DNA from: Bifidobacteriaceae bacterium
GTDB taxonomy: Bacteria; Actinomycetota; Actinomycetes; Actinomycetales; WQXJ01
Assembly: GCA_031266115.1 (NCBI GenBank)
Contig: JAISBQ010000243.1
Coordinates: 1-22,706, forward strand
Reading direction: 5' to 3'
DNA length: 22,706 nucleotides
Shown: one piece after another, positions 14,501 through 21,987 of the stretch
Layout of the letters: each line of letters opens with the position of its first letter
Numbering within the stretch: position 1 is the stretch's first letter
The notes under the pieces: model-generated
What the model saw: only the letters and a program-made list of their open reading frames with translations
What the model was told of the DNA's origin: nothing
Databases searched by the model: none
Program-made: the position numbers and the translations under genes

Positions 14501-17500
14501 CTAGTGGGAGGTTCGCTCCACCGCGGCGGTTGCCTCGTCGGAGGCCGCGTCCTCGATCGTCACCGACAGGGCGAGCGTCTCAGCGGCGATGAGGGCTGCA
14601 TGTGTCTCGACCGCGGGACGCCTGGACTGCGGCACAGCCAGAACCAGCGCGATTCGGTCCGTCACCTCAAGTCCGGCCGCCTTGCGCGTGTCCTGGACCA
14701 GCCGAATCATGTCGCGCGCGTACCCCTCGGCGATCAGGTCCTCGTCCAGCCACGTGTCGAGCACCGCGAACCCGCCGCCGGCGAGCATCCCGGCGGCACG
14801 ATCCTGCGCGCCCTCGCCGGACATCGCCGTGGTCGTCGTGTACTCGCCTGGCTCCAGCGGCACGTCACCGTCGTCCGTGTGGACGATGACGTTCCCGCCC
14901 CGGTCTCCCCAAGCGCCAGCCTTCGCGGCCCGGATGACGCCTTGGACGCTGCGCCCGAGGCGTGGCCCGGCCGCACGAGCGTTAATGTCCAGGCGAGTGA
15001 CGACGCCGAGGTGAGCGACGGCATCGTCGGTCAAGGGAGCCACCTCCACCTCACGAACGTTCACCTCGTCGGCGATCAGCGAGGTAAACGGGGCAAGGGC
15101 GGCGGCGTCAGCTGTGACCAACGTCAGCGCCCGCAGTGGTTGGCGCACCCGTAGCCCCCGCGCCTTGCGCAGCGACAGCGCCACGGAGCATGCTTCGCGG
15201 GTGCGGTCCATCGCCGCCACCAGGTGCGGGGCCGCGGGCAGCCGGGCTGCGTCCGGACCTGCGTCGGACACATCCGGCCAGTCCATCAGGTGCACCGAAC
15301 GCCCACCGGTGAGCCCGCGCCAGATCTCCTCCGCCACGAGGGGAGCGAGCGGCGCGACGAGGCGTGCCACCACCTCCAGCGCCGTGTACAGGGTGTTGAA
15401 GGCCGCCGGATCCTCGGCCCAGAACCTGTCACGGGAGCGGCGAACGTACCAATTGGTCAAGACGTCGAGGTATTCGCGAACCGCCTCGCATGCCTCCGGA
15501 ATGTCGAACCGATCCATTGTCTCGGTCATCCGCGTGACCAGACCGCGGGTGCGAGCGAGGATGTAGCGGTCCAGCTCGCCGAGGTCTCCTGCGTCCGCCG
15601 CCTCGATCCGCCGTGCCGTGATGCCGGCGCCACGGCCAGAGGCATTCGCGTAGAGCGCGAAGAAGGACCAGGTGTTCCATAGGGGCAGCATGACGTGTCG
15701 CACCGCGTCGCGGATGCCCTCTTCGGTGACAACAAGGTTGCCGCCACGAAGGATCGGCGACGACATGAGGAACCAGCGCATGGCATCGGAACCATCGCGT
15801 TCGAACACCTCGCGCACGTCCGGATAGTTCCGGCGAGACTTGGACATCTTGGTGCCGTCGGAGCCAAGCACGATCCCGTGGGCCATGCAACAGGAGAACG
15901 CCGGGCGATCGAAGAGCGCCGTCGCCAACACGTGGAGGGTATAGAACCAACCACGCGTCTGGCCGATGTACTCGACGATGAAATCCCCAGGATAGTGCTG
16001 GTCGAACCACTCACGGTTCTCGAACGGGAAATGCACTTGAGCGAACGGCATCGATCCGGAATCGAACCAACAATCCAACACCTCGGGGACTCGGCGCATG
16101 GTCGAGGCTCCCGTGGGATCGTCGGGATTCGACCTGGTCAGCCGGTCCAGGAATGGGCGATGCAAGTCCGTCGGGCGCACCCCGAAGTCGCGTTCGATCT
16201 GATCGAGCGACCCATACACGTCGGTGCGCGGGTAGGCGGGATCGTCTGATTTCCACACCGGAACGGGCGAACCCCAGTAGCGGTTGCGGGAAATCGACCA
16301 ATCTCGCGCTCCGGCGAGCCACTTTCCGAACTGTCCCTCCTTGACGTGCTCCGGATTCCACGTGATCTGCTCGCCGAGTTCCACCATTCGGTCCCGTAGC
16401 GCGGTTACCCGGACAAACCACGAGGAGACGGCCCGCTGGATGAGCGGGGTGTCGCACCGCCAACAGTGCGGATAGGGGTGGTCGTAAGTCTCGTGGCGCA
16501 GCAGCCTCCGGGTTCTTGTCAACTCGGCGATCACGGGCTTGTTCGCCTCGAACACCGTCATTCCGGTCACCACCGGCACCTCGTCGGTGAACCGCCCGTC
16601 CGGACCTACCGGATTGACCAAGGCGATCCCGGCCGCATCGGCCACCGCCTTATCGTCTTCGCCGAAGGCGGGCGCAATGTGGACAATCCCGGTGCCGTCC
16701 TCGGTGGTCACATAGTCTGCGGCCAGAACGCGGAAGGCATCCGCCCGATCGGCAAAGAACGGGAGCACGGGAGTGTAGGTGAGCCCGACCAGATCGGCGC
16801 CCTTCATGCGCTGAACCACACGCGGTTCGTCCCCCAGCTCCCGCGCGTAGGCGCCGAGACGCGCCTCGGCGATCACGACGCGGGAGGGCGACGCCTCCCG
16901 CGCGTCCTCCTGCGACTCCCCGTGCGCGCCCTCCCGTAGAGACCGCAGCGTGGAGTGAGGCACCTCCACGACGACATAGTCCACATCGGGATGGACGGCC
17001 AACGCTAGGTTCGATGGAAGCGTCCACGGCGTTGTGGTCCACGCGAGAGCCTCGTCCCCAGTGGCCAATCGGAAGGCGACGGTCACCGCCGGGTCCTGCC
17101 GGGGGCGGTAGACATCGTCCATCTTGGTCTCGGACGCCGACAGCGGCGTGCCGCACCGGAAGCAATACCACAAGACGCGATACCCCTCATAGACCAAGCC
17201 TTTGTCCCACAGCGTCGCGAATGCCCAGATCACCGATTCCATGTAATCGACGTCCAGCGTCTTGTAATCGTGGTCGAAATCCACCCAGCGGGCCTGCCTG
17301 GTGACGTACTCTTCCCACGCGTCGGTGTATCGCAGCACCGAGGTGCGGCACGCGGCGTTAAAGGGCTCAACGCCCATGGCGTCAATTTCGGACTTGTCCT
17401 TGATGCCGAGTTCGCGTTCAGCCTCAAGTTCGGCCGGCAACCCATGACAATCCCATCCGAATCGCCGTTCCGTGCGCCGCCCTCGCATCGTCTCGTACCG

Positions 17501-17740
17501 CGGCACCACGTCCTTGACGTAGCCCGTCAGCAGGTGGCCGTAATGCGGCAGGCCGTTCGCGAACGGCGGACCGTCGTAGAACACGAACTCGTTGCTACCC
17601 CGGTCACCGGCCGGGCGAGCGGTCACGGAAGCCTCGAACGTTCGGTCTGCCCGCCAGTAGGCGAGTGTCTCGCGCTCCAGCGCAGGAAGGTCGGGCGAGT
17701 TGGTCACCCCGGAAACATCGCGGTGCAGTGGGTACGCCAT
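14501..17740 (-). CDS. ileS: Isoleucyl-tRNA synthetase, eukaryal/archaeal-like type
   Basis: IleS charges tRNA-Ile with isoleucine. The 1079-residue length and motif style match the IleS2 type found in actinobacteria, eukaryotes and archaea. The class I signatures are PHYGH (65-69, the HIGH element) and KMSKS (631-635). The CP1 editing domain carries TTTPWTLPSN (235-244) and DGTGIVHIAPAFGEDD (348-363). Cys pairs CFRC (193-196) and CWRC (426-429) are likely metal ligands. An insertion of about 20 charged residues (267-286, SLREGAHGESQEDAREASPS) lies in the editing domain. The ATG at 17738-17740 is preceded by GAGGAG about ten bases upstream. IleS2 enzymes are typically far less sensitive to mupirocin than IleS1; whether that holds here is inference. 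The gene is divergent from the secreted protein gene. Confidence 0.97.
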   Translation of the reverse strand: MAYPLHRDVSGVTNSPDLPALERETLAYWRADRTFEASVTARPAGDRGSNEFVFYDGPPFANGLPHYGHLLTGYVKDVVPRYETMRGRRTERRFGWDCHGLPAELEAERELGIKDKSEIDAMGVEPFNAACRTSVLRYTDAWEEYVTRQARWVDFDHDYKTLDVDYMESVIWAFATLWDKGLVYEGYRVLWYCFRCGTPLSASETKMDDVYRPRQDPAVTVAFRLATGDEALAWTTTPWTLPSNLALAVHPDVDYVVVEVPHSTLRSLREGAHGESQEDAREASPSRVVIAEARLGAYARELGDEPRVVQRMKGADLVGLTYTPVLPFFADRADAFRVLAADYVTTEDGTGIVHIAPAFGEDDKAVADAAGIALVNPVGPDGRFTDEVPVVTGMTVFEANKPVIAELTRTRRLLRHETYDHPYPHCWRCDTPLIQRAVSSWFVRVTALRDRMVELGEQITWNPEHVKEGQFGKWLAGARDWSISRNRYWGSPVPVWKSDDPAYPRTDVYGSLDQIERDFGVRPTDLHRPFLDRLTRSNPDDPTGASTMRRVPEVLDCWFDSGSMPFAQVHFPFENREWFDQHYPGDFIVEYIGQTRGWFYTLHVLATALFDRPAFSCCMAHGIVLGSDGTKMSKSRRNYPDVREVFERDGSDAMRWFLMSSPILRGGNLVVTEEGIRDAVRHVMLPLWNTWSFFALYANASGRGAGITARRIEAADAGDLGELDRYILARTRGLVTRMTETMDRFDIPEACEAVREYLDVLTNWYVRRSRDRFWAEDPAAFNTLYTALEVVARLVAPLAPLVAEEIWRGLTGGRSVHLMDWPDVSDAGPDAARLPAAPHLVAAMDRTREACSVALSLRKARGLRVRQPLRALTLVTADAAALAPFTSLIADEVNVREVEVAPLTDDAVAHLGVVTRLDINARAAGPRLGRSVQGVIRAAKAGAWGDRGGNVIVHTDDGDVPLEPGEYTTTTAMSGEGAQDRAAGMLAGGGFAVLDTWLDEDLIAEGYARDMIRLVQDTRKAAGLEVTDRIALVLAVPQSRRPAVETHAALIAAETLALSVTIEDAASDEATAAVERTSH

Positions 17741-17785
17741 GGCAGGCGGGCTCCTCAGTTGTGCGTGCTCGTCAAGGGGTGCCCT

Positions 17786-17791
17786 ACTCTA
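17786..17791 (-). promoter_or_regulatory. Candidate -10 box of ileS
   Basis: TAGAGT on the minus strand fits TANNNT and would give a leader of roughly 40 bases. No clear -35 is seen. If correct, the leader is too short for a T-box, and no T-box consensus (AGGGTGGNACCGCG) occurs between ileS and the divergent gene. Confidence 0.35.
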
Positions 17792-17829
17792 CCGGCACGC
17801 CCTCAATCGTCGCGCCCCGGCGTCATGTC

Positions 17830-17890
17830 GCCGAGTTGAGTTTTCGAGTCGCAGATCCGGCCTCCCGGGGACTCAAAGGCTCAATTCGGC
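17830..17890. repeat. Large imperfect palindrome between ileS and the secreted protein gene
   Basis: GCCGAGTTGAG (17830-17840) pairs with CTCAATTCGGC (17880-17890) with one mismatch. Inside, GAGTC (17846-17850) pairs with GACTC, and CCGG pairs with CCGG. The whole 61-base element could form a long hairpin or cruciform. Its interior holds CTCCCGGGGAC (17862-17872), which also occurs in the palindrome at 20280-20336 after the secreted protein gene. Confidence 0.55.
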
Positions 17891-17901
17891 GCGCTGTACA
17901 G

Positions 17902-17911
17902 CCCCCCCCCC
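17902..17911 (+). repeat. C10 homopolymer upstream of the secreted protein gene
   Basis: Ten consecutive C lie 54 bases before the ATG. They sit between TGTACA (17895-17900) and TATGCC (17913-17918), the most -10-like hexamer nearby. Length changes in such a tract would alter promoter spacing. The spacing now is 12 bases between those hexamers, so the hexamers themselves are not a confident promoter. Confidence 0.6.
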
Positions 17912-17965
17912 GTATGCCACACTGTCCGGAACGGGCACACCATCACACCCCCCAGGGAGATCGTC

Positions 17966-20251
17966 ATGTCCCCTTCCCCGCTCCCCCGTACTCGCCCCCG
18001 CGTCGTGCGCACGATGACGCTCCTCACCTTGTCCGCGACCCTCGCCCTGGGAGGTGGGCTGGCCGCGGGCGGCCCGGTCGCGGCCGATCCTCAGGCGATC
18101 CCGGATGGGGTGTACGTCGCGACAGGAGTCGGATCGTCCGGGCGGACCATCGCGCTCGATCTGACACAGGGCACAGCGAGGATTGTCAGCGCCTGCATCC
18201 CATACGGCTCGGCCACCTACGAGGCGCGGTCCGACGGCGCGTGGAGCTTCACCGTGGGCGACCTGTCGACCAGGGGTTGTCCGGGAGCGGCCGGAGATCT
18301 GGCATCCGCGGTGGTCGACGCGCTCAACCGGGGGACCGCATGGAGCTTCGTCGCATCTACCCCGACGTGGTTCGTCCCGCACTACAGCGTCACCGGACCG
18401 GGCACACAAGTGAGCCTCGTCTCCGCCGCCCAGGCGGGGTACGAGTTCCCCTCGCCTCTCACCGAGCCCCCGGACGATCCGGTCACGGTGACAGCGCTCC
18501 AGGGCGCGTGGCGCGTCGAAAGTCTCGTGGTCACCGCAACGTCCGGCGCTCAGGAGTATGGGCCATTCGAGTGGACAGCAACCATCGACCCGACCCGCGT
18601 CACCCTCCCGAAAGGCTGCAACACCGGAACCGGCGAACCCTACCTCGCCACGCAGTCCGGCGCCTTCCTCATGGACACCCCAGGAATGTTCACCGCGATG
18701 GGATGCCTGTCGAGCGAACCTAACGAGTCCGAACATCTCTATCACGCCCTGGTGGCGGCCACCCGGTGGTCCCAGCCTGGCGCTGACACGCTGGCGTTCA
18801 CGGGACCCAGCGTCCAGATCACACTGGTTCGCCCCGACCCAGCAGGGACCCCGGCCAGGCCTCGGCCGCAATCGATCCCGAACGGCGTCTACAGCATCGG
18901 CGAGTGGGCGGCGTTCGCCGGGGAGGTGGAAGCGCCATCGTCGGTGCTGTCCATCGCCCTGGTCGATGGGACTGCCCGCTGGGCCGGCGGATGCCTGAGC
19001 TACGGCGCCGCCTCCTACACCGCTCGTTCCTACGGGCCGTGGAGTTTCACACCGCAGGATCTCAGCACCAAAGGGTGCCCCGGGGAGACGGCGAACGCGG
19101 CGGCGACCGCCATGGACCGCCTGGCCAGAGCCTGGGCATGGCAGGCGATGCCCACCCCTGGCACCTATCGGCTCCTCGCTGAGCCATACGGCTACCTCAC
19201 GATGCACCACCTCTCGACCCCCGTGCCCGATGCCGGCCCGCCGGACGATCCCTCGGCTCCCCCGGCAATGCAAGGGGTGTGGCGCGTGGCCGCCATCGTC
19301 GGCGGGACTCCCTCGGCCGTCGCCGGTCCCGGTCCCTACGGGTGGACGCTCACCATCGACCCGACGCGGATCACGCTGCCTCAAGGCTGCAACACGCCCG
19401 CGGGCGAGGGGTACGTCGCCACCGCATCAGGCGTGTTCACGATGCGAACCCTTGCCATGTTCGCTGCGGTGAGCTGCCCCGGCGAGCGAAACGAATCGGA
19501 AAACACCTTCCACACCCTCGCCAACGCGACCCGGTGGGCTGCGCCCAGCCCGGACACCCTGCTATTGGCCGGACCCGGCACCGAGGTGTTTCTTGAGCGT
19601 GCCGCCCCCACCAACCACGCGTTTGCCGTCAAGGCGATCCGGCCGGCACAGACAACCGTGCGCCTGGCCGTGGGGCAAAGCGTGAAGCTGCCGGTCACCG
19701 CGGAGCCGATAGGCCCCCGTGCGAGGGCCAACGCATCGGTGCGCTGGACCACCTCACGCGGTGCCGTGGCCCGCATCGCCACCGGAGCCGTCTCGACCAA
19801 GACCCTCGCCAAGGCGACCAAGGCGACCAAGGCCGGGACACTCAAGGTCCCCATGAGCACCGGCAAGGCCGCCACGCTGACCATCGCCGGTGTGAAGAAG
19901 GGCACCAGCCGCCTGACATTGACCGCCGCGTCCGGTGTGAAGACCACCGTGAAGATCGTGGTGACCGCCAAACGCGTGGCGCCGACAAAGGTGACCATCA
20001 CGGGGGGTACCAAGGCGTGGTCTGTCCCCAACCTGCGCCCTCAACTCCAGCTTCGGGCGACCGTCCGGCCCGCCAAGGCCACGGCCGCCGTTCCCCGATG
20101 GAGTTCGTCCGATCCAACCATCGCCACGGTCGACGCCCACGGCCTGGTGACCGTCGCGCCAGACGCCTGGCATGCGGCATCGGGCAAGAAAGTCACCATC
20201 ACCGTCAAGGCCGGCACCCGCAAGGCCACCCGCACCCTCACCGTGCCGTAG
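17966..20251 (+). CDS. Secreted protein with duplicated META-like domains and two BIG2-like domains
   Basis: The 761-residue product has a signal peptide (1-40, probable cleavage VAA/DP). Residues 44-290 and 303-546 are two copies of one module. Each module has a first part starting IPDGVY/IPNGVY with a GDLSTRGCPG or QDLSTKGCPG element. Its second part (about 178-288 and 435-545) has the look of a META/HslJ domain: LQGAWRV, TIDPTRVTLPKGCNTGTGEPYL, then MFTAMGC and NESEHLYHAL. Cysteines are conserved between copies and may form disulfides. After this come two Ig-like BIG2-type domains (about 555-670 and 672-761; the second has RWSSSDPTIATVDAHGLVTV) typical of cell-surface adhesion or wall-binding proteins. 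No LPXTG or C-terminal anchor is seen, so release is likely. AGGGAGA at 17954-17960 is the ribosome binding site. Function unknown; secreted stress or surface protein is inference. Confidence 0.85.
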   Translation: MSPSPLPRTRPRVVRTMTLLTLSATLALGGGLAAGGPVAADPQAIPDGVYVATGVGSSGRTIALDLTQGTARIVSACIPYGSATYEARSDGAWSFTVGDLSTRGCPGAAGDLASAVVDALNRGTAWSFVASTPTWFVPHYSVTGPGTQVSLVSAAQAGYEFPSPLTEPPDDPVTVTALQGAWRVESLVVTATSGAQEYGPFEWTATIDPTRVTLPKGCNTGTGEPYLATQSGAFLMDTPGMFTAMGCLSSEPNESEHLYHALVAATRWSQPGADTLAFTGPSVQITLVRPDPAGTPARPRPQSIPNGVYSIGEWAAFAGEVEAPSSVLSIALVDGTARWAGGCLSYGAASYTARSYGPWSFTPQDLSTKGCPGETANAAATAMDRLARAWAWQAMPTPGTYRLLAEPYGYLTMHHLSTPVPDAGPPDDPSAPPAMQGVWRVAAIVGGTPSAVAGPGPYGWTLTIDPTRITLPQGCNTPAGEGYVATASGVFTMRTLAMFAAVSCPGERNESENTFHTLANATRWAAPSPDTLLLAGPGTEVFLERAAPTNHAFAVKAIRPAQTTVRLAVGQSVKLPVTAEPIGPRARANASVRWTTSRGAVARIATGAVSTKTLAKATKATKAGTLKVPMSTGKAATLTIAGVKKGTSRLTLTAASGVKTTVKIVVTAKRVAPTKVTITGGTKAWSVPNLRPQLQLRATVRPAKATAAVPRWSSSDPTIATVDAHGLVTVAPDAWHAASGKKVTITVKAGTRKATRTLTVP
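19811..19835 (+). repeat. Short in-frame 9-bp tandem repeat
   Basis: AAGGCGACC occurs twice and is followed by AAGGCC, encoding the KATKATKA stretch in the first BIG2-like domain. The unit is a multiple of three, so slippage would change length without a frameshift. Confidence 0.6.
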
Positions 20252-20279
20252 GACCAGCCCGCTGCCAACGCCCCACCGT

Positions 20280-20336
20280 CGAGTTTCACCTTTGGGGGCT
20301 CCCGGGGACGGTTCTAGCCCCCAAACCTGAAACTCG
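20280..20336. repeat. Palindromic repeat, copy A
   Basis: The 21-base arms 20280-20300 and 20316-20336 are complementary except for two adjacent positions, around a 15-base loop. The arms begin and end with CGAGTTTCA and TGAAACTCG. The hairpin starts 28 bases after the stop of the secreted protein gene, so it may act as its 3' end. The right arm and part of the loop recur as a 29-bp perfect direct repeat in copy B (20309-20337 and 20392-20420, offset 83 bp). Confidence 0.8.
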
Positions 20337-20364
20337 CCGATGGTGGACCCCAGATCCGTCGCCC

Positions 20365-20417
20365 AGTTTCAGGTTTGCGGGGCGAATCGCCCGGTTCTAG
20401 CCCCCAAACCTGAAACT
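20365..20417. repeat. Palindromic repeat, copy B
   Basis: AGTTTCAGGTTTGCGGGGC (20365-20383) pairs with the segment 20399-20417 with one internal mismatch and a weak last pair. The loop is 15 bases, as in copy A. Its right arm is identical to that of copy A. The two copies look like a REP-type tandem pair placed between the secreted protein gene and the cysK leader. Confidence 0.75.
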
Positions 20418-20484
20418 CGCGCGATGTGCTGGCGGCGGGGGGCAGGTTGTGGGCAGGTGGGGCGGGCACACCCGGCGCGCGTGG

Positions 20485-20490
20485 TAGCCT
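20485..20490 (+). promoter_or_regulatory. Leaderless-type -10 box of the cysK leader
   Basis: TAGCCT fits TANNNT and ends seven bases before the ATG of the polycysteine ORF, so the transcript would begin at or within a base or two of that ATG. No -35 is recognisable. No Shine-Dalgarno sequence lies before the ATG, which fits leaderless translation. Confidence 0.55.
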
Positions 20491-20497
20491 CCTGGCC

Positions 20498-20578
20498 ATG
20501 TTGTGCGCACCCGCCCCCCGATGGGCGTCGCGTGCACCGCTCACACGAGCGTGTTGTTGTTGCCGCGAGACGGCCTGA
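20498..20578 (+). CDS. Leaderless polycysteine leader peptide upstream of cysK
   Basis: This 26-residue ORF begins MLCAPAPRW and ends RACCCCRETA followed by TGA. Four consecutive Cys codons (TGT TGT TGT TGC, 20552-20563) lie five codons before the stop, with one more Cys at position 3. Cys is among the rarest residues in proteins, so four in a row just upstream of a cysteine synthase is very unlikely to be chance. A -10-like TAGCCT seven bases before the ATG makes it leaderless. Leaderless short ORFs with Cys tracts are known in mycobacteria as cysteine-responsive attenuators: ribosomes stall at the Cys codons when charged tRNA-Cys is scarce, and downstream genes are expressed. By analogy this ORF senses cysteine for cysK. 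The 458-base distance to cysK is long for the simple model. Confidence 0.75.
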   Translation: MLCAPAPRWASRAPLTRACCCCRETA

Positions 20579-21036
20579 CACCTCGCCGCCGGTCGCGATC
20601 GCGACCCACCGTCCGCCCATGATGCGACGGTCTTGACTGAGCGCAACCGACGTGCCCGAGTTGTCAGGGTTCATCCCCAACCACCACGCCCCTGGGACTG
20701 CTCATGTCACCGATCTCCACGCCATCGTCGGTGATCGCCTGCCCGCTCGCGGGCCGCCGAAGCCGTCGCTCGGCGCGTGGGGCGGCGCTGAACAGAGCCG
20801 TCCCACCACGTTGGCCGCCGCGTCTCATCGGGTCTCTTCGCTCTTCCCCACTATGCGCGGTCGGTCGCCGCTCTTCAACGGCGACCAAGAGGCACCCCAC
20901 GAAGTGTCCTCACCTCCGCTTCGCTGCGGTCCAGTACTTCGCGGGAACCCCGAGAAAGTCGGCTCAACTGTGCAAAATCGAAACACCAAGGTGCTCTAGG
21001 AAACCATCCACCACAACCCAAGACAAGGAATCCACC
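20579..21036 (+). promoter_or_regulatory. Long structured leader between the polycysteine ORF and cysK
   Basis: No convincing gene fills these 458 bases, but hairpins do. The 16-base perfect palindrome GGTCGCGATCGCGACC (20591-20606) starts 13 bases after the leader-peptide stop. It is followed by ACCGTC/GACGGT (20608-20613 with 20626-20631), TCACCGA/TCGGTGA (20707-20713 with 20728-20734), GCCCG/CGGGC (20741-20754), the 8-bp stem GGTCGCCG/CGGCGACC (20863-20870 with 20879-20886) and CGAAGT/ACTTCG (20900-20905 with 20936-20941). None has a clear T run. The last 90 bases are more AT-rich than their surroundings and could hold a second promoter; I see no good hexamers there. No SAM riboswitch is recognised. 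A 115-codon frame (20652-20999) is open but looks like no known protein. Confidence 0.5.
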
Positions 21037-21969
21037 ATGACGTATTTCTCCAATGCCACCGACCTCGTTGGCCGCACCCCGCTAGTCCGCATCAACCGCC
21101 TCTACGGCGACGCCGGCGCCACAGTGCTCGCCAAGCTCGAGTACTACAACCCCGCGAACTCGGTCAAGGACCGGATTGGCGTAGCCATCGTGGACGCCGC
21201 CGAGGCCGACGGCTCACTCCAGCCGGGAGGCACCATCGTGGAAGGTACCTCAGGCAACACGGGGATCGCCCTTGCCTGGGTCGGGGCTGCCCGCGGTTAT
21301 CGGGTGATCATCACGTTGCCGGAGTCCTTCTCCGCGGAACGCCGCGCCGTGTTGCGTGCTCTGGGCGCCGAGCTGGTGCTCACACCCGCCGCCGATGGCG
21401 TCCCCGGGGCCAACGCTCGCGCCGCCGAGATTGTCGCAGCCACACCGGGCGCCATCCTGGCGGCACAGTTCGACAATCCTGCGAACGTCGCGATCCACCG
21501 CAAGACCACCGCCGAGGAGATCTGGGCCGACACCGACGGCGACGTCGACATCGTGGTCTCCGGTGTCGGCACCGGAGGCACCATTACCGGAGTGGGGCAG
21601 GTACTCAAGGAACGCAAGCCCACCGTGAGGCTGTACGCGGTTGAGGCTGCAGAATCGGCCGTGCTGTCCGGAGAGCCCAAAGGACCACACAAGATCCAGG
21701 GCATCAGCCCGGGGTTTGTCCCCTCGATCCTCGATCTCACCTTGGTGGACGGGATCATCAAGGTCGCCCAGGATGACGCCCTGGACTGGGCTCGGCGGGT
21801 CGCCAAGGAGGAGGGCCTGATGTTGGGGATCTCGTCCGGCGCGGCATTGCGGGGGGCCAAGGAGTTGGCCGAGGACCCGGCGAACGCGGGAGCGACCATT
21901 GTCGTCATCGCCCCGGACTGGGGTGAGCGCTACCTCAGCACGCCGCTGTACTCCGACCTGCTCGATTGA
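21037..21969 (+). CDS. cysK: Cysteine synthase A (O-acetylserine sulfhydrylase)
   Basis: CysK makes cysteine from O-acetylserine and sulfide with pyridoxal phosphate. The 310-residue product has a normal length. NPANSVKDRIG holds the cofactor Lys (about residue 45), EGTSGNTGIALA is the substrate and phosphate-binding loop, and GTGGTITGVGQVL binds the cofactor phosphate. GISSGAA near residue 270 completes the family set. The ATG at 21037-21039 is preceded by AAGGA with seven bases spacing and gives the conserved MTYFSNATDLVGRTPLVRINR start. The frame is open to 20704 but that extension is unlike the family. No cysE lies next to it in the window, which is unusual. Regulation by cysteine supply is suggested by the polycysteine ORF upstream. 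Confidence 0.97.
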   Translation: MTYFSNATDLVGRTPLVRINRLYGDAGATVLAKLEYYNPANSVKDRIGVAIVDAAEADGSLQPGGTIVEGTSGNTGIALAWVGAARGYRVIITLPESFSAERRAVLRALGAELVLTPAADGVPGANARAAEIVAATPGAILAAQFDNPANVAIHRKTTAEEIWADTDGDVDIVVSGVGTGGTITGVGQVLKERKPTVRLYAVEAAESAVLSGEPKGPHKIQGISPGFVPSILDLTLVDGIIKVAQDDALDWARRVAKEEGLMLGISSGAALRGAKELAEDPANAGATIVVIAPDWGERYLSTPLYSDLLD

Positions 21970-21987
21970 GGTCCCCGTCGCAGAGCC

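Noticed and set aside
17741..17965. T-box leader upstream of ileS
   Set aside because: Neither the T-box consensus nor a specifier-loop layout was seen on the minus strand.
20652..20999. A 115-codon GTG-started ORF between the polycysteine ORF and cysK
   Set aside because: No Shine-Dalgarno sequence, no family resemblance and only moderate codon bias. It is kept as possible but not called.
20704..21036. N-terminal extension of cysK
   Set aside because: The in-frame extension is Arg/Ser-rich and unlike the CysK family; a ribosome binding site precedes the ATG at 21037.
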